A DNA stretch of 55,569 nucleotides from Fimenecus sp036652055. Lineage in GTDB: Bacteria; Bacillota; Clostridia; Oscillospirales; Acutalibacteraceae. Positions 1 through 8,050 of the stretch are shown here, piece by piece; within the stretch, counting starts at the first letter, position 1; each line of letters begins with the position of its first letter. The stretch lies in assembly GCA_036652055.1 (NCBI GenBank), contig JAVVWP010000011.1, positions 1 through 55,569 of the forward strand. The letters run 5' to 3'. The notes beneath the pieces are model-generated. The model was given only the letters and a program-made list of their open reading frames with translations. It had not been told where the DNA came from and searched no databases. Made by a program: the position numbers and the translations under genes.

Positions 1-1
1 T

Positions 2-163
2 CTTAATAATGTAGAAATGAAAGCAGTATTTGAAAAGAGCGAAGAAACAATGTGGGAATGTCGTAACTGTGGGCATCTTGTAATGGGCAAAAAAGCACCT
101 GAAATCTGCCCTGTATGCAAACATCCACAAAGCTATTTTGAAGTTAGAAAAGTAAATTATTAA
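2..163 (+). CDS. Rubrerythrin, C-terminal rubredoxin-like end (5' truncated)
   Basis: The first 53 codons of the window read in frame to a TAA and encode a rubredoxin-like iron site with two CxxC-type pairs, CRNCGH and CPVCKH, followed by the closing SYFEVRKVNY typical of rubrerythrin. Rubrerythrin is a cytoplasmic di-iron peroxidase that reduces hydrogen peroxide in anaerobes; the di-iron four-helix part would lie upstream of the window. The catalase gene starts 32 bases later with its own SD, so the two may form a peroxide-defence unit. The call rests on the rubredoxin-type tail; another rubredoxin-tailed protein is possible but less likely. Confidence 0.85.
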   Translation, partial: LNNVEMKAVFEKSEETMWECRNCGHLVMGKKAPEICPVCKHPQSYFEVRKVNY

Positions 164-195
164 ACAAAAATAAAATATGAAAATGGAGGCTTAAA

Positions 196-1701
196 ATGGA
201 CGAACACAGAAAACTAACCAATGAGGTAGGAGCGCCGATTGCAGACAATGAAAACGCTATAACCGCAGGGGCAAGAGGTCCGGTAGTTATGCAGGATGTT
301 TGGCTTCTCGAAAAAATGGCACATTTCAATCGTGAAGTAATTCCTGAACGCCGTATGCACGCAAAAGGCTGGGGTGCATATGGAAAATTCACCGTAACAC
401 ACGACATTTCAAAATACACCAGAGCAAAAGTTCTGCAAAAGGGAAACACAACAGAAACTTTCGTCCGTTTTTCAACTGTTGCAGGCGAGCGTGGAGCAGC
501 TGATACAGAGCGTGACATTCGTGGCTTTGCTTGTAAGTTTTATACAGAGGAAGGCAATTGGGATTTAGTTGGTAACAATACCCCAACATTCTTTATTCGT
601 GATGTTCACAATTTTTCAGACTTAAACCGTGCAGTTAAGCGTGATCCAAAGACGGGTAGACGCTCTGCTCAAAACAACTGGGATTTTTGGACACTTCTTC
701 CTGAAACATTCCACCAAACAACTATTGTTATGTCAGATAGAGGAATACCAGCATCATTTAGAAATATGCATGTTTTTGGCGAGCATACTTATAGCTTCTA
801 TAATGAAAAGAATGAGCGTTTTTGGTGCAAATTCCATTTAAAAACACAGCAGGGAATTAAAAATCTAACCGATGAAGAAGCCGAAAAAATAGCAGGTATG
901 GATAGAGAGTATCACGGTAAAGACCTATATGAGGCTATTGAGCGTGGAGATTTCCCAAAATGGACAATGTATGTTCAGATAATGACGCAGGAGCAGGCAA
1001 AGGCTCACTATGAAAATCCATTTGATATTACTAAAATTTGGCGACATAAAGAATTTCCGCTTATTGAAGTAGGAGTTCTTGAACTTAATAGAAACCCTGA
1101 AAATTATTTTGCAGAGGTTGAACAGGCAGCATTTACTCCTGCTCATGTTGTTCCTGGAATTGGCTTTTCACCTGACAAATTCTTACAAGGAAGATTATTT
1201 GCTTATGGTGATGCACAGCGTTATCGTCTTGGCGTTAATCACAATCAAATCCCTGTAAATCGTGCTAAGTGTGAAGTCAATGATTATCATCGTGATGGTG
1301 CAATGCGTGTAGATGACAATTTCGGAGGAACACCTGCATATTCACCTAATAGCTATGGTGCGTGGACAGCACAGCCAGAGGTTATGGAGCCACCGCTTGA
1401 CTTAGAGGGCGCGATGTATCATTATGATCCAAAAGACGATCCAACAGACGATTGCTTTTGTGCAGGCGGTGAACTTTATCGTGTAATGACAGAGGACAAA
1501 AAGAAACTTCTAATTGAAAACACAGCAAGAAACATTGCCCCTGTAACCGATAATATTAAATATCGTCATGCAGTTCATTGCTACCATGCAGATGAGGATT
1601 ACGGAAAGCGTATAACTGAAGCTATGATGCTTGATTTTAATAAGGTTAAAGAGCTTTCAAAGCTTGATAATAACGGTCTTATTAATGCAACATTGAAGTA
1701 A
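196..1701 (+). CDS. katA: Monofunctional haem catalase
   Basis: Encodes a 501-residue small-subunit (clade 3 type) catalase, which converts hydrogen peroxide to water and oxygen in the cytoplasm. The distal active-site segment FNREVIPERRMHAKG places the catalytic His at residue 55, NNTPTFF places the catalytic Asn near 128, and RLFAYGDAQRYRLG places the proximal haem-ligand Tyr at 337. Length is normal and no key residue is missing. The ATG follows a strong TGGAGG SD. It sits directly behind a rubrerythrin end, so both genes probably serve oxidative-stress defence. A bidirectional hairpin terminator separates it from the convergent comM. Only the gene symbol is uncertain, since catalases carry many names. 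Confidence 0.95.
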   Translation: MDEHRKLTNEVGAPIADNENAITAGARGPVVMQDVWLLEKMAHFNREVIPERRMHAKGWGAYGKFTVTHDISKYTRAKVLQKGNTTETFVRFSTVAGERGAADTERDIRGFACKFYTEEGNWDLVGNNTPTFFIRDVHNFSDLNRAVKRDPKTGRRSAQNNWDFWTLLPETFHQTTIVMSDRGIPASFRNMHVFGEHTYSFYNEKNERFWCKFHLKTQQGIKNLTDEEAEKIAGMDREYHGKDLYEAIERGDFPKWTMYVQIMTQEQAKAHYENPFDITKIWRHKEFPLIEVGVLELNRNPENYFAEVEQAAFTPAHVVPGIGFSPDKFLQGRLFAYGDAQRYRLGVNHNQIPVNRAKCEVNDYHRDGAMRVDDNFGGTPAYSPNSYGAWTAQPEVMEPPLDLEGAMYHYDPKDDPTDDCFCAGGELYRVMTEDKKKLLIENTARNIAPVTDNIKYRHAVHCYHADEDYGKRITEAMMLDFNKVKELSKLDNNGLINATLK

Positions 1702-1710
1702 TGAATTAAA

Positions 1711-1755
1711 AAAAGCTGATTTGCCAACAATTTAGTCGGTAAATCAGCTTTTATT
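1711..1755. terminator. Bidirectional terminator between katA and comM
   Basis: Twelve-base arms AAAAGCTGATTT and AAATCAGCTTTT surround a loop of about 18 bases. T-rich sequence follows on the plus strand and T-rich sequence also follows on the minus strand, so the hairpin can end both convergent transcripts (katA from the left, comM from the right). Confidence 0.85.
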
Positions 1756-1763
1756 TTTATGCT

Positions 1764-3296
1764 TTAAATTTCTTTCCAAAATTTTCTGTCAAGGCTGCGA
1801 TATTGAACTGCTTCTGCGATATGTTTTGTATCAATGATGTCTGCTTCATCTAAGTCAGCAATGGTTCTTGCAACTCTTAAAACCTTATCATACGCTCTTG
1901 CTGAAAGACCTAACTTTTCAAAAGCAGCTTTAAGCATTTTTGCAGCATTTTCAGTTGTTGTACAGTATTTTCGCGTCATAGCAGATGTCATTTTTGCATT
2001 GCAGGTGACACCGCTACCTAAAAATCTGTCCTGCTGAATTTTTCTTGCCTTATTAACTCGCTTTTTTATTTCAGATGAACTTTCTTCTTTAATTTTTTTA
2101 GATAAATCATCAAAATCAACAGGCGGAACTTCTATGTGGATGTCTAACCGATCTAACAATGGACCTGAAACCCTTGATAAATAACGAGCTGGAGCGCCAC
2201 TGGGGCAAGTGCAGTGCCTTGTTGGATGCCCGAAATACCCACAAGGGCAAGGATTCATAGCACAAACAAGCATTACATTACAAGGATAGGAAAATGTAGC
2301 AGCAACCCTTGCAATAGTTATAACGCCATCTTCTATTGGCTGACGCATAACCTCCATAGCTGTTCTTGAAAATTCAGGAAGCTCATCTAAAAACAGAACA
2401 CCGTTATGTGCAAGCGAAATTTCACCTGGATGCGGAACAGCCCCACCACCCGAAAGACCAGCAGGGGAAACAGTGTGATGTGGTGAACGAAATGGTCGTG
2501 ACTTTATAAGTGAAACTCCATTTGGCAGAGAACCTGCAATAGAATATAAATTTGTTGTTTCAAGTGATTCGTCAAAAGTCATATCAGGCAGAATTGAGGG
2601 AATTCTTTTACTAAGCATACTCTTTCCCGAGCCTGGAGGGCCAATCATCATTACATTATGCCCACCAGCAGCCGCAACTTCTAAAGCCCTTTTAGCTTCG
2701 TATTGACCTTTCACATCGGAAAAGTCAGGCAAATCAAGAGGGACTTCATATTCGGCATAATCTTTTGCCGAAACAGGCTCAAGCAAAGCTCGTTTATTAA
2801 AATGTGATAATAAAGCAAAAATATTTTTAACAGGATAAACCGTTATTCCGTTTACAACTGCACCCTCTGCAATATTGCCATAAGGAATAAAAATTTCTTT
2901 AATGCCTTGCTTTTGTGCTTTAATAACCATAGGAAGAACACCGTTTATATGGCGAACCTCACCGTTTAGAGATAACTCACCCAAAAAAGCCATTTCATCA
3001 GAATTTATTTTAAGTTGACCTGTTGCCTTTAATATAGAAACTAAAATTGCAAGGTCATAAATAGGACCTTCTTTTCTAATATCCGCTGGTGCTAAATTCA
3101 TAGTAATTCGGCTAAGCGGAAAATCAAGACCAGTGTTTTTAATTGCAGAGCGAACTCTTTCTCTGCTTTCAGAAACTGCGGTATCAGGCAGACCGACCAT
3201 ATCAAACCGAGGAAGACCGCCTGATATATCAGCTTCAACCTCAACCATATACGCTTCCATTCCAAAAAGACCGATGCTGTTAACTTTTGAAAACAT
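1764..3296 (-). CDS. comM: ComM/YifB-family Mg-chelatase-like AAA+ ATPase
   Basis: Encodes about 510 residues. The N-terminal domain (1-165, starting MFSKVNSIGLFGMEAYMVEVE) is Lon-like; a MgChlI AAA+ domain follows with Walker A GPPGSGKS at 219-226 and Walker B FLDELPEF near 304; the C-terminal part (about 410-510) is the MgChlI C domain. In Proteobacteria, ComM is a branch-migration helicase that helps integrate DNA taken up during transformation; in Clostridia the same role is inferred. I chose ATG at 3296 because GGGGTG lies six bases upstream; an in-frame GTG at 3305 overlaps that SD. A sigma-A-like promoter lies upstream at 3326-3354 on the minus strand. Confidence 0.9.
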   Translation of the reverse strand: MFSKVNSIGLFGMEAYMVEVEADISGGLPRFDMVGLPDTAVSESRERVRSAIKNTGLDFPLSRITMNLAPADIRKEGPIYDLAILVSILKATGQLKINSDEMAFLGELSLNGEVRHINGVLPMVIKAQKQGIKEIFIPYGNIAEGAVVNGITVYPVKNIFALLSHFNKRALLEPVSAKDYAEYEVPLDLPDFSDVKGQYEAKRALEVAAAGGHNVMMIGPPGSGKSMLSKRIPSILPDMTFDESLETTNLYSIAGSLPNGVSLIKSRPFRSPHHTVSPAGLSGGGAVPHPGEISLAHNGVLFLDELPEFSRTAMEVMRQPIEDGVITIARVAATFSYPCNVMLVCAMNPCPCGYFGHPTRHCTCPSGAPARYLSRVSGPLLDRLDIHIEVPPVDFDDLSKKIKEESSSEIKKRVNKARKIQQDRFLGSGVTCNAKMTSAMTRKYCTTTENAAKMLKAAFEKLGLSARAYDKVLRVARTIADLDEADIIDTKHIAEAVQYRSLDRKFWKEI

Positions 3297-3325
3297 AATT
3301 AACACCCCATATTCAAGCTTTTAAT

Positions 3326-3354
3326 ATATTAACATACTTTTAATAATTCTTCAA
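3326..3354 (-). promoter_or_regulatory. Sigma-A-like promoter for comM
   Basis: On the minus strand TTGAAG (3354-3349) and TAATAT (3331-3326) are 17 bases apart, 30 bases upstream of the comM start. Divergent to, and not overlapping, the pgcA promoter. Confidence 0.5.
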
Positions 3355-3368
3355 TCGACATATTTCTA

Positions 3369-3396
3369 TTTACAATAATAAAAAATGTAGTATAAT
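3369..3396 (+). promoter_or_regulatory. Sigma-A-like promoter for pgcA
   Basis: TTTACA (3369-3374) and a perfect TATAAT (3391-3396) are separated by 16 bases, about 30 bases ahead of the phosphoglucomutase ATG and its TGGAGGA SD. Confidence 0.7.
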
Positions 3397-3426
3397 AAAG
3401 GGGACTTTTATAATGGAGGAAATTTT

Positions 3427-5148
3427 ATGAATGATATTAATGCTTTATATAAATTATGGAGCGAAAAGGCTGTAAATGATAAAGACTTGCTACCTGAACT
3501 TTTATCAGTTAAAGGTAACAGTGATGAAATATTAGACAGGTTTTATAAAAATCTCGAATTTGGTACTGCGGGGCTTCGTGGTGTAATTGGTGCAGGAACT
3601 AATAGAATGAATATCTATACTGTCAATCAAGCAACACAAGGGCTTTCTGATTACCTTAATAGTGCTTTTGAAAATCCAAGTATAGCTATTGCCTATGATT
3701 CGAGAATAAAATCAGAAGTTTTTGCACATTCTGCGGCATCGGTATTAGCGGCAAACAATATTAAGGTTTATTTATACCCAGAGCTTGTTCCAACGCCAAT
3801 GCTTTCATATGCTGTCAGAACTTTAAAGTGTAGCTCAGGAATAATAATTACAGCAAGTCACAATCCAGCTAAATATAATGGCTATAAATGCTATGATCCT
3901 AATGGTTATCAAATGACAGATGTTGCTGCTAATAAAACTTATGAATTTATACAAAAGGTTGATATGTTTGAGGGTAGCAAAACTATTGATTTTGATAAGG
4001 CAATAAGCGATGGAAAAATCGAATATATAGCAAGAGATGTTTTTGAGGGATTTTATAGCGAAGTCCTCAAGGCACAGGTAAATGAAGGAATTTGTGAAAA
4101 GTCAGATTTATCAATTATATATACTCCTCTTAACGGAGCAGGAAACTTGCCAGTTCGTGAAATCTTCAAAAGAATAGGCATTAAAGATGTTACAGTCGTA
4201 AAAGAGCAGGAAATGCCAGACGGTAACTTCCCAACTTGTCCTTTCCCAAATCCTGAAATAAAGCAAGCATTTGAATGTGCAATTGCAATGACTAATCAAA
4301 AAAAGGCTGATTTGCTTATTGCTACCGATCCTGACTGTGATAGAATGGGAATTGCAGTCTTAGAAGATGGCGAGTATAAACTTATGTCAGGCAATGAAGT
4401 TGGTGCAATGCTTACCGAATATGTGCTTTCGTCATTAAAAGAGCAAAATAAAATGCCGAAAAATCCTATCGTAGTAAAAACAATTGTTACTTTTCAGCTT
4501 GTTGCTGAAATTGCAAAAGCATATGGTGCAGAAACTGTCGATTTATTAACAGGCTTTAAATATATTGGTGAGCTTATAACAAATCTTGAAAAGAAAAATG
4601 AAACTGATAGATTTGTAATAGGAATGGAGGAGTCTTATGGCTACCTTCGAGGAGTTCATGCAAGAGATAAGGATGCAGTTGTTTCTTCAATGCTTGTTTC
4701 AGAAATGGCGGCTTTTTATAAAGCAAAAGGAATGAGCCTTTATGACTTTATGCAAAGTATATATAAAAAATATGGTATGTTCCAAAGCACACTTTTAAAC
4801 TTTAACTTTGAGGGTGCGGCAGGAATGCAAAAAATGAGCGAAATGATGGACTTGCTTCGAGAAAATCACCCAATGGAAATAGCAGGCGAAAAGGTAATAT
4901 CTATTGCCGACTATAAACTTCAAAAAATCATTAATAATGAAACTGGCAGTGAAAAAGCATTAACACTTCCAAAATCGAATGTTCTCTCTTACAAGCTTCC
5001 AGGTGGTTCAGGAGTTATTGTCAGACCGTCAGGAACAGAGCCAAAGATTAAAATTTATATAACAGCTGTTGCTGAGAATTTTGAAAAGTCCTCAGAAAAG
5101 ACAGAAAAAATATCAAAGTCAATCGAAAAAATATTGGGAATTTCTTAA
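3427..5148 (+). CDS. pgcA: Alpha-phosphoglucomutase / phosphomannomutase
   Basis: Encodes 573 residues of the alpha-D-phosphohexomutase superfamily, interconverting glucose-1-phosphate and glucose-6-phosphate (possibly mannose phosphates too) in the cytoplasm. Domain signatures appear in order: the phosphoserine loop TASHNP with catalytic Ser144, the metal loop DPDCDRMG, the sugar-recognition loop GMEESYGYL and the phosphate-binding loop RPSGTEPKIKIY. Length fits the Bacillota PgcA/YhxB group of about 570-580 residues rather than the 450-residue GlmM type also present here at 6678-8027. It has its own promoter and SD. It supplies glucose-1-phosphate for cell-envelope sugars. The exact substrate preference cannot be read from sequence. 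Confidence 0.9.
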   Translation: MNDINALYKLWSEKAVNDKDLLPELLSVKGNSDEILDRFYKNLEFGTAGLRGVIGAGTNRMNIYTVNQATQGLSDYLNSAFENPSIAIAYDSRIKSEVFAHSAASVLAANNIKVYLYPELVPTPMLSYAVRTLKCSSGIIITASHNPAKYNGYKCYDPNGYQMTDVAANKTYEFIQKVDMFEGSKTIDFDKAISDGKIEYIARDVFEGFYSEVLKAQVNEGICEKSDLSIIYTPLNGAGNLPVREIFKRIGIKDVTVVKEQEMPDGNFPTCPFPNPEIKQAFECAIAMTNQKKADLLIATDPDCDRMGIAVLEDGEYKLMSGNEVGAMLTEYVLSSLKEQNKMPKNPIVVKTIVTFQLVAEIAKAYGAETVDLLTGFKYIGELITNLEKKNETDRFVIGMEESYGYLRGVHARDKDAVVSSMLVSEMAAFYKAKGMSLYDFMQSIYKKYGMFQSTLLNFNFEGAAGMQKMSEMMDLLRENHPMEIAGEKVISIADYKLQKIINNETGSEKALTLPKSNVLSYKLPGGSGVIVRPSGTEPKIKIYITAVAENFEKSSEKTEKISKSIEKILGIS

Positions 5149-5160
5149 GGAGTTTAGCTT

Positions 5161-5265
5161 ATGTTTAACAATAAAAAGGCAATAAGAATTATTTCTGTGG
5201 GGCTTGCGGTGCTTATGGCAGGTGGAACAATTACGATTTTAATCAATGTTTTTGCGAATATGTAA
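5161..5265 (+). CDS. Small single-span membrane protein (34 aa), unknown function
   Basis: A 34-codon ORF begins 12 bases after pgcA with a strong AAGGAG SD eight bases before its ATG. The product has a basic N-terminus (MFNNKKAIR) and one hydrophobic stretch, residues 9-31, long enough to span a membrane. I do not recognise a named family. The SD, spacing and amphipathic design argue that it is translated together with pgcA, and a promoter for the next gene begins only downstream of it. Chance cannot be excluded at this length; conservation of the peptide downstream of pgcA homologues would decide it. Confidence 0.55.
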   Translation: MFNNKKAIRIISVGLAVLMAGGTITILINVFANM

Positions 5266-5380
5266 TTTTAATCAACACATTGGTCGGTCATTTTAGCTAT
5301 AATAAGGCTATAAAAGCTATCCATATTTCACAAAATCCGCCAAATATTAGCTTTTTATACAAAACATACAAAAAGTTTTG

Positions 5381-5408
5381 TTGACAAAAGTTTATATTAT
5401 GTTACAAT
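5381..5408 (+). promoter_or_regulatory. Sigma-A-like promoter for the sigma-H-like gene
   Basis: A perfect TTGACA (5381-5386) and TACAAT (5403-5408) are 16 bases apart, about 50 bases upstream of the TTG start. The 115 bases before it hold no ORF, only AT-rich sequence with repeats of GCTATAA. Confidence 0.75.
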
Positions 5409-5457
5409 GGTAAAGTACATCAGAGAGTGTACGAATATCACCTGAGAGGTGAACTGT

Positions 5458-6030
5458 TTGGAAACTGACTCAAAAGCCAAATTCCAAAACTATGACGAGC
5501 AAGTTATTTTAGCTCAAAACGGTAATGAGAGTGCGATGTCAGTGCTTATTACTGCGATGATGCCTTTGGTTAGAATTCAGTCAATCAATTTTTCAAATTC
5601 TAAAATTGAAAGCGACGATTTATTTCAAGAGGGTATGCTCGGAATTATTTCAGCAATACATTCCTTTAGGCGTGGCAAAGGTGCAAACTTCAAAACCTAT
5701 GCTTCGGTATGTGTTAAAAATAGAATGATTTCCGCCATTAGAAAATTAGAAAGTGGTAAAGTTGTTCAAACCAGTGATTGTGTTTCGTTTTCTGATGATC
5801 AGTTAATAGCTGATAAATTCAGTTTAGAGGAACAGCTTATTATAGATGAGCAGTACAAAATGCTTGTCAAGAATATAAATGAAAAGTTATCGGTTACTGA
5901 AAAAAGCGTCTTAAAATTATTCCTTAGCGGTCTTTGCTATGACGAAATAGCAAAAAAACTTGGTTCTTCACCCAAATCCGTTGATAATGCACTTCAAAGG
6001 GTTAGGCAAAAGTTGAAGAAGTATGACTAA
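5458..6030 (+). CDS. Sigma-70 family factor, sigma-H (Spo0H)-like
   Basis: Encodes 190 residues from a TTG start six bases behind AGAGGTG; an in-frame GTG at 5449 overlaps that SD. Region 2 is residues 53-96 (DDLFQEGMLGIISAIHSF, then ANFKTYASVCVKNRMISAIRK). Region 4 is about 145-187 and contains YDEIAKKLGSSPKSVDNALQ, closely resembling the same part of Bacillus subtilis SigH; the N-terminal DEQVI segment also matches. Sigma-H drives early sporulation genes such as the spoIIA operon, whose first two genes end this window. The locus is not the usual rpmG-secE-nusG neighbourhood, so a paralogue of another specificity remains possible. Confidence 0.75.
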   Translation: METDSKAKFQNYDEQVILAQNGNESAMSVLITAMMPLVRIQSINFSNSKIESDDLFQEGMLGIISAIHSFRRGKGANFKTYASVCVKNRMISAIRKLESGKVVQTSDCVSFSDDQLIADKFSLEEQLIIDEQYKMLVKNINEKLSVTEKSVLKLFLSGLCYDEIAKKLGSSPKSVDNALQRVRQKLKKYD

Positions 6031-6060
6031 GGCGGTAATTAAATACTTCAATATGCCCTT

Positions 6061-6106
6061 TTCTCCCGGTGGAGAGCATTGACATTATGTGGCGGTGAAA
6101 CTCCGC
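6061..6106 (+). promoter_or_regulatory. Two small hairpins in the leader of the zinc-ribbon gene
   Basis: Hairpin 1 pairs TTCTCC (6061-6066) with GGAGAG (6071-6076) around a CGGT tetraloop. Hairpin 2 pairs GCGG (6092-6095) with CCGC (6103-6106) around TGAAACT. They lie between the sigma-H-like gene and the SD GCGAGGTAG of the zinc-ribbon gene, without a U-run. I cannot match them to a riboswitch class; they may be a structured leader or only an mRNA stabiliser. Confidence 0.3.
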
Positions 6107-6147
6107 TAAGGGGAAAAAATAATTTTATTCAAGCGAGGTAGCAAAAA

Positions 6148-6426
6148 ATGTACGAAGACAAAACTCTTATCTGCAAAGATTGCGGAAACGAATTCACTTT
6201 CACAGCAGGTGAGCAAGAATTTTACGCTGAAAAAGGCTTTGTAAATGAGCCACAAAGATGTAAAACATGCCGTGATTCAAGAAAGAACGCAGCTAGAGGC
6301 GAAAGAGAAATCTTTACAGCTAGATGTGCTTCATGTGGCGGAGAAGCTAAAGTTCCTTTCCAACCACGCGACGATCGTCCTGTATATTGCAGCGAATGTT
6401 TTGCAAAGATGAAGGAAGAAGCATAA
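6148..6426 (+). CDS. Small zinc-ribbon protein with four CxxC pairs
   Basis: Encodes 92 residues with four CxxC knuckles at C9/C12, C38/C41, C60/C63 and C81/C84, enough for two four-Cys zinc sites. Residues 1-49 match the zinc-ribbon/CxxC-x17-CxxC type small protein common in Clostridia (ICKDCGNEFTFTAGEQEFYAEKGF). No enzymatic motif is visible, and the role is unknown; nucleic-acid or protein binding is only a guess. It sits 117 bases behind the sigma-H-like gene with a leader carrying two hairpins and is closed by a strong terminator, so it may be co-transcribed with the sigma gene. Confidence 0.8.
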   Translation: MYEDKTLICKDCGNEFTFTAGEQEFYAEKGFVNEPQRCKTCRDSRKNAARGEREIFTARCASCGGEAKVPFQPRDDRPVYCSECFAKMKEEA

Positions 6427-6458
6427 TTTTAACTTAGTTTATTAATATGCAAAATGCG

Positions 6459-6492
6459 ACCCCACAGGTTTACCTGTGGGGTTAGTTTTTTT
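6459..6492 (+). terminator. Rho-independent terminator after the zinc-ribbon gene
   Basis: Ten-base-pair stem ACCCCACAGG / CCTGTGGGGT with a TTTA loop, followed by a run of eight T residues. A textbook intrinsic terminator. Confidence 0.95.
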
Positions 6493-6520
6493 TAAAATTT
6501 GCAATAATTCCTTTGGCTAC

Positions 6521-6652
6521 CCGTGTAGGGCGTGAGCGATGATTGTTTCCTTAGGTGACAATTGAATGCTTTTGTGTGCAGTGTAGGGTGTGAGCATTGC
6601 TCACACCGCAAATTAAGATAAATGCAGCGGTGTGAAATCTCACAAAATTCAA
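6521..6652. repeat. Intergenic repeat block with a hairpin element
   Basis: The stretch between the terminator and glmM contains a complete hairpin element at 6579-6609: CAGTGTAG, then a ten-base arm GGTGTGAGCA, one base, the complementary arm TGCTCACACC, then GC. A truncated copy of the left half (GTGTAGGGCGTGAGC) lies at 6523-6537. A degenerate inverted copy of the right half (GCGGTGTGA then CTCACA) lies near 6632-6650. The same CAGTGTAGGG...CCGC frame recurs at 46956-46985 with different arms. No ORF is seen here. Confidence 0.6.
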
Positions 6653-6677
6653 TGCTTATAATTCATTTATTATATTT

Positions 6678-8027
6678 TTAGGTTAAATTATTTTTTATTA
6701 CATCAGCAATTTCATTTACAATATCAGTTATAAAATCAATATCTTCGCCCTCTGCCATAACTCTGATAAGTGGCTCTGTTCCTGAAATTCTTACAACAAT
6801 TCTTCCGCTGTCCTCAAGTTTTTTCTTGCCATCTTCAATTGCGGCGTTAATAGCTTCGTCGGTATAGAATGCGATTTTCCCTTCAGGAGTTACCCTAACA
6901 TTAACCATAACCTGCGGATACCTTGTCATAACCTTTGTAAGCTCTGAAAGCTTTTCATTTTTTCTGACAAGCATATTAAGAACCTGAAGTGCGGTTAGCT
7001 CGCCGTCACCAGTGGTAGCGTAATCGCTAAAAATAATATGACCTGATTGTTCACCACCGAGTTTATAGTCCTCTAAAAGCATTTCTTCAAGAACATACCT
7101 GTCGCCAACCTTAGTAGGAATAAAATTAAGCCCATATTTCTCACAAAATTTAATAAATCCAAGGTTTGTCATAATTGTGCCTACAACGGTATCTTTTTTA
7201 AGCTTGCCACGCTCTTTAAGGTCTAACGCACAGATAGCCATTATAAAGTCACCATCGACTTCATTTCCCTCGTTATCAATGATTAGGCACCTGTCAGCAT
7301 CACCGTCAAAGGCAATACCTGCATCAAGGTGATTATTAAGCACATATTCTTTAAGCGATTGCATATTTGTAGAACCGCAGTCGTCATTAATATTGATACC
7401 GTCAGGCGAGGCGTGAAGAATGTGGCACTCTGCACCAAGCTCTTTAAATAAATTTGGTGCAACCTTGCTTGCAGCACCATTTGCACAGTCAATAGCAATA
7501 TTAATACCGCTAAGCGAGCAAAATACAGTGCTTTTAAGATATTCAGAATAGTCCTTAATCGCAGTATCTACATAGGTAATTTTGCCTAAATGCTCACCGA
7601 TAATATCACCTGTGTTGCATTCTTCTTTTATGATTAAATCTTCAATTTTTTCTTCTAATTCATCGGGTAGTTTAAATCCATTTCCCGAAAAAATCTTAAT
7701 CCCGTTAAATTCAGCAGGATTGTGAGATGCAGAAATCATAATTCCGGCATCTGCTTTGTATTTCCCAACAAGGTAAGCAACTGCGGGAGTTGGAATAACA
7801 CCTAAAACAATAACATCAGCACCAGCACTGCAAAGTCCGGCTGAAATTGCACAAGAAAGCATATCAGAAGAAATTCTTGTGTCCATTCCAACTAAAAACA
7901 ATGGCTTTTTGTGCCTCCTACCGCTTAAAACGGTTGCTGCTGCTTTACCAATATCTATTGCGAGAGAGCAAGTGAGTTCACTGTTTGCAATCCCACGAAC
8001 GCCATCTGTTCCAAAAAGTCTGCCCAT
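6678..8027 (-). CDS. glmM: Phosphoglucosamine mutase
   Basis: Encodes 449 residues that convert glucosamine-6-phosphate to glucosamine-1-phosphate for UDP-GlcNAc and peptidoglycan synthesis. The start MGRLFGTDGVRG is family-typical, and AAGGA lies eight bases upstream; an in-frame ATG at 8036 would overlap the SD. The phosphoserine loop ISASHNP has catalytic Ser101, the metal loop DGDADR gives Asp241, 243 and 245, and GGEQSGH and RISGTEP mark the substrate and phosphate loops. Many Bacillota keep glmM behind cdaA-cdaR; here that pair is at 17.5 kb and glmM is instead paired with a beta-helix protein that may provide the next step. Confidence 0.93.
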   Translation of the reverse strand: MGRLFGTDGVRGIANSELTCSLAIDIGKAAATVLSGRRHKKPLFLVGMDTRISSDMLSCAISAGLCSAGADVIVLGVIPTPAVAYLVGKYKADAGIMISASHNPAEFNGIKIFSGNGFKLPDELEEKIEDLIIKEECNTGDIIGEHLGKITYVDTAIKDYSEYLKSTVFCSLSGINIAIDCANGAASKVAPNLFKELGAECHILHASPDGININDDCGSTNMQSLKEYVLNNHLDAGIAFDGDADRCLIIDNEGNEVDGDFIMAICALDLKERGKLKKDTVVGTIMTNLGFIKFCEKYGLNFIPTKVGDRYVLEEMLLEDYKLGGEQSGHIIFSDYATTGDGELTALQVLNMLVRKNEKLSELTKVMTRYPQVMVNVRVTPEGKIAFYTDEAINAAIEDGKKKLEDSGRIVVRISGTEPLIRVMAEGEDIDFITDIVNEIADVIKNNLT

Positions 8028-8050
8028 TAATATCATCCTTTCAAATTAAA

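Noticed and set aside
5266..5380. AT-rich stretch with repeated GCTATAA considered as terminator or RNA
   Set aside because: No stem of convincing length; only direct repeats.
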